A stretch of 64,000 bases of DNA from Rhodocaloribacter sp964552015. GTDB taxonomy: Bacteria > Bacteroidota > Rhodothermia > Rhodothermales > ISCAR-4553. The position numbers were made by a program, and so were the translations under genes. The DNA is taken from assembly GCA_964552015.1 (NCBI GenBank), contig CAZKFR010000003.1, positions 1 through 64,000 on the forward strand, given 5' to 3'. Below, piece after piece: positions 27,601-35,308 of this stretch; the first letter of the stretch is position 1, and every line of letters starts with the position of its first letter. Below the pieces are notes generated by a model that was not told the DNA's origin, did not search any database, and saw only the letters and a list, made by a program, of their open reading frames with translations.

Positions 27601-28601
27601 TCTCGCGCCAGCTCGTCGAGATGATGGGGGGGACGATCGACGTGGAGAGCGAGCCGGGCCGGGGATCGCGCTTCTTCTTCACGGTCTCCCTGCTACGCGA
27701 GACGGCGGAGGCCGCCTCGTCCGACCGCGACGAACTGGCCGGCTGCCGCCTGCTCATCGTGGACGACCATGCCACCAACCGGCTCATCCTCGAACAGGTG
27801 ACCCGGATGTGGGGCATGGAGCCGGTGACGGCCGCCTCCGGTCCGGAAGCCCTGCAGGCGCTCGCGAAACAGGGGGAGCCCGGCTTCGACTTCATCCTCC
27901 TGGACGGCATGATGCCCGAGATGGACGGGCTGGCCGTGGCCCAGCGGATCCGGGCCGAGGCCCGCTGGCAGACGACACCCATCCTGCTGCTGACCTCCTA
28001 CCTGGACACGGACTACCAGGAAAAGGTGCAACATGCAGGGATCGACGCGACGATGACCAAGCCGGTGCGTCAATCCTATCTGTACCGGCGACTGCTGGGC
28101 TTGCAGCGCGCCGAGCCCCGGGTGCCGGACCCACGGCCCCTCACCGAACCATCCGCCGTCGTGACCGACCAGCCCTCGCATCGCATCCTGGTCGTGGAGG
28201 ACAACCTGGTCAACCAGAAGGTTGCCGTGCGTCATCTGGAGCGGCTGGGGTATGGTGCCGATGTGGCCTCGAACGGACAGGAAGCCCTCGCGGCGCTGGA
28301 GCGAACCCACTATGACCTGGTTCTGATGGACATCCAGATGCCGGGTATGGATGGCTTCGAGGCGACGGCACGTATCCGCGAACGCGAGCAGGCGGGGAAG
28401 CGTCTGCCGATCATCGCCATGACGGCCAACGCCTTGGAGGGCGAACGGGAGCGCTGCCTGGAGGGGGGGATGGACGATTACATCGCCAAGCCGTTCAAGC
28501 AAGAGGTACTGGCGCAGACGCTGGCGCGCTGGCTCACGCACCACGCCCCGGTCCCGCCGGCGTTCCCGGCCCGGCGCGATGCCGGTACGAAGCCCGCCTG
28601 A
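24633..28601 (+). CDS. hybrid two-component sensor kinase with beta-propeller sensor and two receiver domains
   Basis: This 1,322-residue protein has a signal peptide (ending SASA-QQ near residue 30). A periplasmic two-component propeller follows, with about a dozen repeats of the GLWIGTxxGLNRFDG type up to about residue 620, then a Y_Y_Y domain (about 640-705). Next come one membrane segment (about 712-733), a coiled coil, HisKA with SHEIRTPMNG (histidine near 806), HATPase_c, and two receivers with phospho-acceptor aspartates in LLDGMMPEMDG (near 1089) and LMDIQMPGMDG (near 1229). It resembles the hybrid two-component systems that sense polysaccharide fragments in Bacteroidota, but the C-terminal AraC-type DNA-binding domain is absent, so output must be through another protein. 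Confidence 0.93.
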   Translation: MGRRLSATLPLWRYGLVWWVLLVSGSASAQQYYFQHYTGDDGLSQLGVQALMQDDEGYLWIGTQAGLNRFDGQLFEVYGVRQGLTSDLIHALLQDQEGLLWIGTSNGLSVLVAPDSFVTYTEADGLPGRQVFALAEDDAGRLWVGTGQGLARREGGRFVPVPGAPPQRVEALHVDGRGRLWVGTANGVFRREGDRLVRVEAVPAGPVRALAHDARGRLWVGTETALLVLEEGRLVASYGQDEGLAGMPVRAVLIARDGTVWVGTIQGVAALEAGRVRFIGTANGLPFGGVSALLEDHEGRLWVGGYGGLARFAGRAFVTYRVEDGLASNNVRPIVRDLRGDLWVGTQGGLNRFDGTRWHTYTEADGLSNRFVRALGLGRDGTLWIGTLSGLDYYDGQAFHRVRDFPVGGSVMAIVEDREGRLWVSVQRNGVYRRDAGGFVPVEVPGQVFTDARLLVDRRGQVWVSGDHGLSRWDGTSWHTYTTADGLAAPSPYFLAEDRAGRLWFGYHTSHGLTVFDGESFTTYTTEDGLHHDAVYSVGIDHEGNVWIGTARGVDRFDGERFINYGPAEGYASNESNAGGFWADADGTLWFGTAGGLSHYDPRYDLTFGDPPLLRIRTMRLGGTFVDPGQAAVVPYEQRDLQVRLAVLSFDSPKRLALRYRLVGYNDTWQPLEGHEIRYANLPQGRYRLEVQGRRAGSAWSVPVTASFTIRPPFWQTWWFFLLSGLGLVLLGRGLYRYRVRQIEVQNEMLAAMVEARTAELRAQKRNLEEALAELTRLKEDLEQANAQLVESSRLKSEFLANMSHEIRTPMNGVIGMAELLLHTPLNEEQRDYVGAINRCGEALLTLLNDILDLSKIEAGKLELEQVTFDLQEVVEDCVEFLAPRAVAKGLEMACYVEERHTTVKGDPYRLRQVLTNLLGNAIKFTEEGEVVVRAVVQEVGRRTVRWRIDVQDTGVGIPPEKRDRLFQSFTQVDGSTTRRFGGTGLGLAISRQLVEMMGGTIDVESEPGRGSRFFFTVSLLRETAEAASSDRDELAGCRLLIVDDHATNRLILEQVTRMWGMEPVTAASGPEALQALAKQGEPGFDFILLDGMMPEMDGLAVAQRIRAEARWQTTPILLLTSYLDTDYQEKVQHAGIDATMTKPVRQSYLYRRLLGLQRAEPRVPDPRPLTEPSAVVTDQPSHRILVVEDNLVNQKVAVRHLERLGYGADVASNGQEALAALERTHYDLVLMDIQMPGMDGFEATARIREREQAGKRLPIIAMTANALEGERERCLEGGMDDYIAKPFKQEVLAQTLARWLTHHAPVPPAFPARRDAGTKPA

Positions 28602-28625
28602 CCGGCGGGTCGGCACATTTTTTTT
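28581..28625 (+). terminator. rho-independent terminator of the hybrid kinase gene
   Basis: CCCGCC (28593-28598) pairs with GGCGGG (28604-28609), and the outer GCCG/CGGC pair extends the stem. A run of T follows at 28618-28625. The stem overlaps the stop codon. Confidence 0.75.
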
Positions 28626-28712
28626 CGAAGCGCTTCCGGGGAGAAACTACCGTTATCATGCGATGTTGAACATCGCCATCTTCTTCGTTCCACCTCTTGA
28701 TCCGTAACGCCC

Positions 28713-29324
28713 ATGCTCCCTGAAGCGGATTCTTCTGCTGCCGTCGAGCCCATGCCGACCATCGATGTGCGGGTGGCCGGTCCCGGGGATCTCCCGTATG
28801 CCGAGGCCATCTGCCGGCTTATCGAGGACGCTGCTCGGATCCGGGGCACCGGCATCGCGAAGCGTGATCCCGCCTACATCCGCATGAAGATGGAGGAGGG
28901 GAAAGCCATCATCGCGCTCTGCGGCGAGGAACTGGCCGGGTTCTGTTACATCGAGACGTGGGAGCACGGCAAGTACGTGGCCAATTCGGGCCTCATCGTG
29001 GCGCCGGCTTTCCGTAAGATGGGGCTGGCCAAGCGCATCAAGCGCCGGGCCTTTCAACTCTCTCGAAAAAAGTACCCCGACGCCAAAATCTTCGGCATCA
29101 CGACGAGCCTGGCCGTCATGAAGATCAACACGGAGCTGGGCTACCGGCCGGTGACGTTTTCCGAACTGACCCAGGACGAGGTGTTCTGGCGAGGCTGCCA
29201 GAGTTGTCCAAACTACGACGTGCTCACGCGAACGAATCGTCAGCACTGTCTCTGTACGGGCATGCTCTTCGACCCCAACGCTCCGAAACTTCCGGAAACG
29301 CCCCCGGACGAAGAGGACGCATGA
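28713..29324 (+). CDS. GNAT family N-acetyltransferase with a C-terminal Cys cluster
   Basis: This 203-residue protein has a GNAT fold: the acetyl-CoA binding region reads GLIVAPAFRKMGLAKRIKRRAF, and TTSLAVMKINTELGYRPV follows. The unusual part is the C-terminus, where Cys162, Cys165, Cys179 and Cys181 (GCQSCPNYDVLTRTNRQHCLC) form a CxxC-x13-CxC cluster fit for a metal ion. Relatives with this tail occur next to arginine biosynthesis genes in Bacteroidota, where a role as N-acetylglutamate synthase has been proposed; I recall this association but could not check it. Here no arg gene is adjacent. An in-frame ATG 39 bases downstream is an alternative start. Confidence 0.78.
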   Translation: MLPEADSSAAVEPMPTIDVRVAGPGDLPYAEAICRLIEDAARIRGTGIAKRDPAYIRMKMEEGKAIIALCGEELAGFCYIETWEHGKYVANSGLIVAPAFRKMGLAKRIKRRAFQLSRKKYPDAKIFGITTSLAVMKINTELGYRPVTFSELTQDEVFWRGCQSCPNYDVLTRTNRQHCLCTGMLFDPNAPKLPETPPDEEDA

Positions 29325-29334
29325 GGGGAGCCCG

Positions 29335-29703
29335 TTACGCCTCGGAGGGGGCCAGCGGCTGTTTCTCGAAACTTTCCAGGGCCGCCTCGACCGTTTCGTA
29401 ATCGTCAAAGACGGGCCCGAGCAGGCGGGTCATGAGGAACAGGTTCCTGACCCGTTTCTGGAGCCCGGCCAGGCGTACATCACCGCCGGCTCGCCGCATG
29501 GTCGTCAGCGTGCTGATCAGCAGCCCGATGGCCGTCGAGTCGAGCAGGTCGGCTCCGGAGAGGTCGATGACCAGGCGCGTTTTCCCTTTTTTCTTCAGGT
29601 CGTCGATGGCCTGCCGAAAAGCGTCTTCTTCGAGCGCACCCAGGAATTTCCCCTTGATGTGGATCACGGCGGCGTGGTAGGCTTCTTCGATGGAAAAAGG
29701 CAT
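29335..29703 (-). CDS. STAS domain anti-sigma factor antagonist
   Basis: This 122-residue protein is a stand-alone STAS domain. The phospho-acceptor region reads RLVIDLSGADLLDSTAIGLLIST, with the conserved Ser in DST. Such proteins are switched by phosphorylation and bind anti-sigma kinases. Just upstream on the same strand is a GAF-PP2C phosphatase that could dephosphorylate it. No anti-sigma kinase (RsbW-like) gene is visible in the window. It converges on the GNAT gene, whose stop is only 10 bases away. Confidence 0.9.
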   Translation of the reverse strand: MPFSIEEAYHAAVIHIKGKFLGALEEDAFRQAIDDLKKKGKTRLVIDLSGADLLDSTAIGLLISTLTTMRRAGGDVRLAGLQKRVRNLFLMTRLLGPVFDDYETVEAALESFEKQPLAPSEA

Positions 29704-29811
29704 GATATCCTCGTTGTTTTTATGTTATTGAAAATCATATCTGTTCAGGGTACGATAATCGGCCCCCGAAGTCAAGCGAGGCCGCGTAACGAATGACCCG
29801 GATAGAACGGT
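29704..29811 (-). promoter_or_regulatory. AT-rich spacer likely holding the STAS gene promoter
   Basis: This spacer of 108 bases between the two minus-strand genes is conspicuously AT-rich near the STAS start (around 29711-29745), consistent with a promoter of its own. No defined operator could be recognised. Confidence 0.35.
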
Positions 29812-31128
29812 TCACACCTCGGGGGTCAGCCGGCGACGCAGGACGAGCAGGGTCATGTCGTCGGACTGGACGGCCGGGCCTGCGTGGTGGTCGACGGCGG
29901 CGAGGTAATGGTCGATCTGGCGCCGGGCGGGCTCGCCGGCATGCCGGTGCAGGAGGTCGGTCAGGGCGGCGGTTTCGAAGCATTCCCGGTCTGCATTCAT
30001 GGCTTCGTTGATGCCGTCGGAGTAGACCAGAAGCGTATCCCCCGGGTCGAGTACGATGGTTTCTTCTTCGAAGTCGAACGCGGGCGTGAAGCCGAGGATG
30101 ATGCCACCGGTCCCGAGTTCGGACACCTGTCCGCCGGCGGTACGGAGCAGGGGTCGGTTGTGCCCGGCATTGACGTAGGTGAGCCGGTGGGTGGGCAGGT
30201 CGAGCACGGCGAAGAAAAGGGTAACGAAGTTGCCTTTCTGAATGCTGCGACACAGGAGGCGGTTGGCGTTGAACACGATGTCTCGCGGGGCGGCCTGCCC
30301 CTGCAGGCACAGGGACCGGAGGGTGGCCTGCACGCTGGCCATCAGCAGGGCCGCCGGTAGCCCTTTGCCCGAAACGTCCCCCACGCAGAGGGCCAGGCGG
30401 TGCTCCTCGAGGGGGATCACGTCGTAGAAATCCCCGCCCACCTCCGTGGCCGGCCGCGTCATGCCGGCCAGATCGTAGCCCGGCACAGACGGTGTTTCGC
30501 CCGGGAGCAGGTATTGCTGGATTTTGTAGGCCATGCGGTATTCTTCCCGCAACCGCTGGAGGTGCTGTTCTTCGGCATAGAGGCGTGCGTTCTCGATGAT
30601 CTGGGCGGATTGAGACGCCAGGATGCTCAGCAGTCGCTGATCCTCTTCGTTGAAGTGGATGCCCTGTTTCTTGTTGTAGACGGTCAGGATCCCGATCAGG
30701 TGGGACTGGGCCCGCAGCGGCACGCAGAGCATCGATTTGATGTTGGCCGGCCAGGATGTTCCCCGAAAGCGGGGGTCGTGACGAGGTTCATTGATCAGAA
30801 GTGGTTTCTGGTGCAGGTGCATCCATCCCAGGAGCGGCCCCTCGGCCTGGTAGGTGGGGTGGTCGCCGGAGGACGAAGAGGTCCGGATCAGGGTGCGGGT
30901 CGGGTCGTCGGAGGCGGCTCCCACCAGGGTGATGACGCCCTGCTCGGCGCCTACGGCCTTCAGGGCCCGCCGGATGATCGTGTGGATGAGCGATTCCAGG
31001 CCGTGGGCCTGGCTGATTTCCCGCGCCAGGTCGTTCAGGAGGGACAGTTCCTCGACGGCACGGCGTAGCCGGGCATTTTCGCGCTCGAGCGCATGTATCC
31101 GTGCCCGGTCGGAATTGGGAGCTTCCAT
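29812..31128 (-). CDS. GAF domain plus PP2C-type (RsbU/SpoIIE) phosphatase
   Basis: This 438-residue protein begins with a coiled coil (residues about 6-35). A GAF domain follows (about 40-190, with SMLCVPLRAQSHLIGILTVYNKK), then a linker helix (YRMAYKIQQYLLPGETP) and a SpoIIE phosphatase domain. The metal-binding aspartates are in VGGDFYDV, GDVSGKGLPAALL, YSDGINE and DDMTLLVL, all intact. It probably dephosphorylates the STAS protein encoded just downstream, with the GAF domain acting as the sensor. It shares its domain plan with the phosphatase at 16613. Confidence 0.92.
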   Translation of the reverse strand: MEAPNSDRARIHALERENARLRRAVEELSLLNDLAREISQAHGLESLIHTIIRRALKAVGAEQGVITLVGAASDDPTRTLIRTSSSSGDHPTYQAEGPLLGWMHLHQKPLLINEPRHDPRFRGTSWPANIKSMLCVPLRAQSHLIGILTVYNKKQGIHFNEEDQRLLSILASQSAQIIENARLYAEEQHLQRLREEYRMAYKIQQYLLPGETPSVPGYDLAGMTRPATEVGGDFYDVIPLEEHRLALCVGDVSGKGLPAALLMASVQATLRSLCLQGQAAPRDIVFNANRLLCRSIQKGNFVTLFFAVLDLPTHRLTYVNAGHNRPLLRTAGGQVSELGTGGIILGFTPAFDFEEETIVLDPGDTLLVYSDGINEAMNADRECFETAALTDLLHRHAGEPARRQIDHYLAAVDHHAGPAVQSDDMTLLVLRRRLTPEV

Positions 31129-31244
31129 GAAGCGGAACCAGAAAAGCGAGGGAGATGACGATCAATGTATCAAATTTTTCTTAGCTTGGCATGCTTCGTT
31201 CTGAAAGCCGGACATTACCAGGCTGGCGTCGCCAGCGAATTACC

Positions 31245-31739
31245 ATGCCCGAGATGGTCATCCGCGTCGTGGATGTATACCCGTACCGGCTCGATAGGGG
31301 GTCGGAGCCGGTGTTCCTCCTGCTCCAGCGATCCGAAGGACGGATCTACGGCGGGCAATGGCGGATGGTGGGGGGAAAGATCGCGCCGGGTGAGACGGCC
31401 TGGCAGGCTGCGGTGCGTGAACTGATGGAGGAGACCGGACGGAGGCCGTGCCGTTTCTGGTGCCTGCCCTCGGTGAACACGTTCTACGAGTGGCAGCACG
31501 ACCGGGTGAACGTCATTCCGGCCTTCGCTGCCGAGATCGGGGCGGACCCGGTGCTGAACGGCGAGCATGCGGCGTTTCGATGGTTGCCGGCTGCCGAAGC
31601 GGCTGCGCGGCTGGCCTGGCCCGAGCAGCGACGGCTCCTCCGCCTCGCCGGCCGGCTCCTTCGGGAAGGGATCCCGGCGGAACTGGTGATTCCGGATGAC
31701 ATGCTGACGGCGTCCACCCCATGGACCTCCACGGGCTGA
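31245..31739 (+). CDS. Nudix hydrolase
   Basis: This 164-residue Nudix protein has an exact Nudix box, GGKIAPGETAWQAAVRELMEETG (GX5EX7REUXEEXGU), which binds Mg2+ and cleaves nucleoside diphosphates linked to another group. Surrounding strands (RMVGGK, YEWQHDRVNVIPAFAAEI) resemble NTP pyrophosphohydrolases of the MutT / dATP type, but the substrate is not certain. The ATG at 31245 is preferred; an ATG at 31191 would add 18 basic residues unlike family members. Confidence 0.88.
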   Translation: MPEMVIRVVDVYPYRLDRGSEPVFLLLQRSEGRIYGGQWRMVGGKIAPGETAWQAAVRELMEETGRRPCRFWCLPSVNTFYEWQHDRVNVIPAFAAEIGADPVLNGEHAAFRWLPAAEAAARLAWPEQRRLLRLAGRLLREGIPAELVIPDDMLTASTPWTSTG

Positions 31740-31776
31740 GCCGCCGGCTGCGTAACCCGTTCGAACCCGCTGACAC

Positions 31777-32181
31777 ATGGACCACATCACGTTTGATCCG
31801 GAGGGCGGGGTGCTCCTGGCCGAAGTCCGTGCAGGCTTTGCCCAGCCCGGGGCCTACGAGTTTCGCCTGTGGGAAGCCGACGCCAGCGTGGTGGTCCTGC
31901 GGCGCCACGGCGACTTCACCGGAGACGACGTGTATGCCCTGCCCGAGCCGGTCGGGAGCAACCACCGGCGTATCGTGCAGGCCATCGTGACCGTGGCCCC
32001 CCTGCCGCCGGAACGCCGGTACCGGGCCACGCTGCGGATACGCCAGGACGACCAGGTACTCGGGGAAGTGGCGGTGCCGGCCGATCCCGGCGGCGGTATC
32101 ACCGAAGAGCCCACGGTCACGCTCAACCTGTTCGCCCGCCTCGTACGCGCGGATGCGGCCGACCCGGAGGTGCCCGCATGA
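31777..32181 (+). CDS. uncharacterised protein, first gene of a two-gene unit
   Basis: I do not recognise this 134-residue protein. It is predicted to be mostly beta-strand (GAYEFRLWEADASVVVLRRHGDF, RRIVQAIVTVAPLPPERRYRATLRI), with no signal peptide or membrane segment. Its stop overlaps the start of the next gene by four bases, so the two are translationally coupled and probably work together. Confidence 0.7.
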   Translation: MDHITFDPEGGVLLAEVRAGFAQPGAYEFRLWEADASVVVLRRHGDFTGDDVYALPEPVGSNHRRIVQAIVTVAPLPPERRYRATLRIRQDDQVLGEVAVPADPGGGITEEPTVTLNLFARLVRADAADPEVPA

Positions 32182-33278
32182 TCCGTCTGCTTCTCTTCGG
32201 GATGGCGGTCCTGTTCGCCCTGCCCCGGGTGACGTGGGCGCAGGTGGTTGCTCCGGGCGAGCCGCTCGATCCGAACCTGGCCTCCCTGTATCGTCTCGAT
32301 GTGGCCGTGCCGGAGGCGCCGGCCTTCCACCTCGTGACCCGGGACCCGGGTGCCCTCCTCCGGCCGGCGACCGTCCGGGAACTCGCCGGGGCTGTGGCCG
32401 GGCTGACCGGCACCGGCGGCGACCTGGTGCTTCCGAAGGTCTTCGCCGTGGAGTTCTCGCCGGGCCTGCTCGTGGGCGGGAAGGACCTGTCCCTCTCGGC
32501 CTACCGGGCACGGCCCTGGTTGTACCGCCTGCGCCTCTCGGCGGCCACGCGGCGTGACGAAGGCGGACGCGGTCCCTCGACCCTGGCCTTCGGCCTGCGC
32601 GCCAGCCTGATCGATGAGGCGGATCCCCGGACGGATGAACTCCTCCTGCGGCGTCTCGCAGCCCTCACGGCACGCATCAACGCCATCTATGCCGACGCCA
32701 TCGGGCCGCCCGGCGAGGACGACCAGCCGGGGGCGGTGCCGCTTACCGTGCTCTCGTCCGAACAACTGGCGCAGGTGAAGGCCCTGAACGAGCACGTGCG
32801 CGCCGTGCTGGCGGCGCAGGCGGACCGTCGGTGGAACCGGGAGGTCCTGGATGTGGCCCTGGCCGTACGCCTGGCTTCGCCGGACTCGCTGGCGAAGAAC
32901 CTGCGGACCGACGAAGCCGCTGTGTGGCTCACCTACGCCCGGGGGCTGGGGACCTGGGGGCAATGGCTCGTGGGCGGGCGGGGTGGCCTCACCCGCGACC
33001 CGATCGAAGGCGGCCTGGACGTGGTGGCCGCCACGCTCTCTACCCGCTTCTACGCCGGGGTGAACGCCTACAAGGTGTTCCTGGAGGTGCAGGCCGAGAC
33101 GCATCGGGGCGGCGCGGAGGGCCATGTGGAGGAGCTGCTCTTCCGCGGGGGCGGCGAGGCCCGGCTGATGGGCGGGGCCTGGATCGCCTTCGGCGGGGGC
33201 GTGGCCTACGACGCCCTGACCCGCAGCTGGCACGTCGTGAGTGATTTCTCCGTCCGGCTCGGCGTGCCCGGCTGGTAG
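32178..33278 (+). CDS. uncharacterised exported protein, second gene of a two-gene unit
   Basis: This 366-residue protein has a clear signal peptide (MIRLLLFGMAVLFALPRVTWAQ). The mature part has repeated amphipathic strands (FAVEFSPGLLVGGKDLSLSAY, LYRLRLSAATRR, TLAFGLRASLIDE) and ends in FGGGVAYDALTRSWHVVSDFSVRLGVPGW. This pattern and the aromatic C-terminus suggest an outer-membrane or periplasmic beta-barrel-like protein. A helical section sits in the middle. No family is recognised. Confidence 0.7.
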   Translation: MIRLLLFGMAVLFALPRVTWAQVVAPGEPLDPNLASLYRLDVAVPEAPAFHLVTRDPGALLRPATVRELAGAVAGLTGTGGDLVLPKVFAVEFSPGLLVGGKDLSLSAYRARPWLYRLRLSAATRRDEGGRGPSTLAFGLRASLIDEADPRTDELLLRRLAALTARINAIYADAIGPPGEDDQPGAVPLTVLSSEQLAQVKALNEHVRAVLAAQADRRWNREVLDVALAVRLASPDSLAKNLRTDEAAVWLTYARGLGTWGQWLVGGRGGLTRDPIEGGLDVVAATLSTRFYAGVNAYKVFLEVQAETHRGGAEGHVEELLFRGGGEARLMGGAWIAFGGGVAYDALTRSWHVVSDFSVRLGVPGW

Positions 33279-33415
33279 GTGCGCGGTCGTGCCGCACCCG
33301 CAGGCCGAGAATGTCCCGGGAAACACGGATCCGTGCCGGGCCTCTCGCGTTTGCACCCTCCGACCGTGCCGGCGCCTCCCGTGGTGCCTTTTGTCCAACC
33401 CTGTTTCGCCCCTGC

Positions 33416-35218
33416 ATGCGGCCGCTCGCACGCCTCAACCACTATTACTGGCAGTACAGGCATCTCTTCATCCCCGGTCTGCTCTGTGCGATGGCCTCGG
33501 CCGCCTTCGCCATCGTCGTCCCGATGGTGGTGCGCCAGGCCGTCGACGGCATCCCCCGGATGGTGGCCCTCTACAACGTGTTCGCCGGCACCCCGGTGCA
33601 GGGGTATCTCTATGCCCGGTTTTTCGTCACCCTGCTGGGGTTCGGCGGGGGGATCGTGCTCCTGAGCCTGCTCAGCGGCGTCTTTTCCTTCCTGATGCGG
33701 CAGACCATCGTCGTGGCGTCGCGTCACATCGAGTACGACCTGCGGAACCGCCTCTATGAGCACCTGCAGCGCCTCGACTTCGGGTTCTACCTGAAGCACC
33801 CCACGGGGGACCTCATCACGCGGGCCACGAGCGACATCGAGCAGGTCCGCCGGTATATCGGGCCGGCGTTGATGTATGTGACGCGGGCCGTCGTGGTGGT
33901 GGTGATGGCCATGACCACCATGTTCGTCATCTCGCCGCGCCTGACGCTCTTTGCCCTGATCCCGATGCCGTTCCTGGCCCTGTCGGTGTTCCTGGTGGCC
34001 CGGATGGTGCACAGCCGTAGCGACGCGCTCCAGCAGCAGTACTCGGTTCTCACGAGCCGCGTTCAGGAGGCGCTCGCCGGCATTCGTGTGTTGAAGGCCT
34101 ACACCCGGGAGGAGGACGAGGCCCGGGCCTTCGAGGCCGAGAGCGACCGCTACCGCGCCCGGACGCTGGACCTGGCCCTGGTCGAGGCGGCCTGGCAGCC
34201 GGTGTTCCTCATCCTGGTCGGGCTCTCCACCATCATCGTCGTGTGGGTGGGGGGACGGCTCGTCATCGACGGAGCCATCACGCTGGGCAACATCGCCGAG
34301 TACATCATCTACGTGGCGCTGATGACGTGGCCCGTGGCCTCGGTCGGGTTCGTGACGACGATGGTGCAGCGGGCCGCCGCGTCCATGAAACGGCTCAATG
34401 AGATCTTTGACGCCACCCCCGGGGTAGCCGACGGCCCCGCGACCGATCACCGCATCACCTCGATCGAGGGGGCGCTGGCGTTCCGGGGCGTCTCGTTCCG
34501 CTACACGCCCGACGGCCCGTGGGTCCTCCGGGACATCGACTTCGAGGTGCCGGCCGGGGCGACGGTGGCCATCGTCGGGCGCACGGGCTCGGGCAAAAGT
34601 ACGCTCGTGGAGATGATCCCGCGCCTGCTCGACCCGACGGAAGGGCGGGTGGAGATCGACGGGCACGACGTGCGCGTGATCCCGCTGGAGGTGCTCCGTC
34701 GCCATATCGGCTACGTGCCGCAGGAGGTGTTCCTCTTCAGCGACACCGTGGCCGGCAACATTGCCTTCGGGGATCTGCAGGCGTCGCAGGAAGCCATCGA
34801 GGCGGCGGCCCGCGAGGCGGCGCTCCTCGAGAACGTCCGGCATTTCCCGAAAGGGTTCGAGACGTTCGTGGGCGAGCGGGGCATCACCCTCTCGGGCGGG
34901 CAGAAGCAGCGGACGTCCATCGCCCGCGCGCTCATCCGAAACCCGCGCCTGCTCGTCCTCGACGACGCCCTCTCGGCCGTGGACATGAACACCGAGCGGG
35001 AGATCCTGGGGCACCTGCGCCGCCATTTCGGTCGGCGCACCATCGTCCTGGTCAGCCACCGGATCTCGGCGGTGCAGGAGGCGGACCTCATCCTCGTGCT
35101 CGACGAGGGGCAGATCATCGAGCGCGGCACCCACGCCGAACTGCTCGAACAGAACGGCTTCTATGCCGCCCTCTACCGTAAACAACTGCTCGAACAGGAA
35201 ATCGCGGCGCTGTCGTAG
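33416..35218 (+). CDS. ABC exporter half-transporter, subunit with degenerate Walker B (MdlA-like)
   Basis: This 600-residue type IV ABC exporter half has six membrane segments and then a nucleotide-binding domain. Walker A is GRTGSGKST and the signature LSGGQKQR is intact. The Walker B is LLVLDDALSAVD, where aspartate replaces the catalytic glutamate. That substitution marks the subunit with a degenerate site in heterodimeric exporters such as MdlA/MdlB or TM287/TM288. The start was set at the ATG of MRPLARLNHYYW. The partner is probably the second half-transporter 1.1 kb downstream, beyond the RNase Z gene. Confidence 0.9.
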   Translation: MRPLARLNHYYWQYRHLFIPGLLCAMASAAFAIVVPMVVRQAVDGIPRMVALYNVFAGTPVQGYLYARFFVTLLGFGGGIVLLSLLSGVFSFLMRQTIVVASRHIEYDLRNRLYEHLQRLDFGFYLKHPTGDLITRATSDIEQVRRYIGPALMYVTRAVVVVVMAMTTMFVISPRLTLFALIPMPFLALSVFLVARMVHSRSDALQQQYSVLTSRVQEALAGIRVLKAYTREEDEARAFEAESDRYRARTLDLALVEAAWQPVFLILVGLSTIIVVWVGGRLVIDGAITLGNIAEYIIYVALMTWPVASVGFVTTMVQRAAASMKRLNEIFDATPGVADGPATDHRITSIEGALAFRGVSFRYTPDGPWVLRDIDFEVPAGATVAIVGRTGSGKSTLVEMIPRLLDPTEGRVEIDGHDVRVIPLEVLRRHIGYVPQEVFLFSDTVAGNIAFGDLQASQEAIEAAAREAALLENVRHFPKGFETFVGERGITLSGGQKQRTSIARALIRNPRLLVLDDALSAVDMNTEREILGHLRRHFGRRTIVLVSHRISAVQEADLILVLDEGQIIERGTHAELLEQNGFYAALYRKQLLEQEIAALS

Positions 35219-35285
35219 TGCGTAGTGCGTAGTTCGTGAAAATCGATCTTTACGCACCACGCACCACGCACCACGCACCACGCAC
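35214..35285. repeat. heptamer tandem repeats in inverted arms
   Basis: Right after the exporter stop, GTAGTGC-type heptamers run left to right. After a short AT-rich centre (AAAATCGATCTTT), the arm continues as CACGCAC-type heptamers. The arms are nearly complementary, with one mismatch per seven bases, so the RNA could fold into a long interrupted hairpin. It resembles short tandemly repeated heptamers known from other bacteria. Confidence 0.7.
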
Positions 35286-35308
35286 TTCGCAACCGTTTCA
35301 GAACGCCT

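Noticed and set aside
29335..29703. STAS gene as an MlaB subunit of the lipid transporter
   Set aside because: It lies about 9 kb from the mlaE-like genes, on the other strand, and directly next to a phosphatase, which fits partner switching better.
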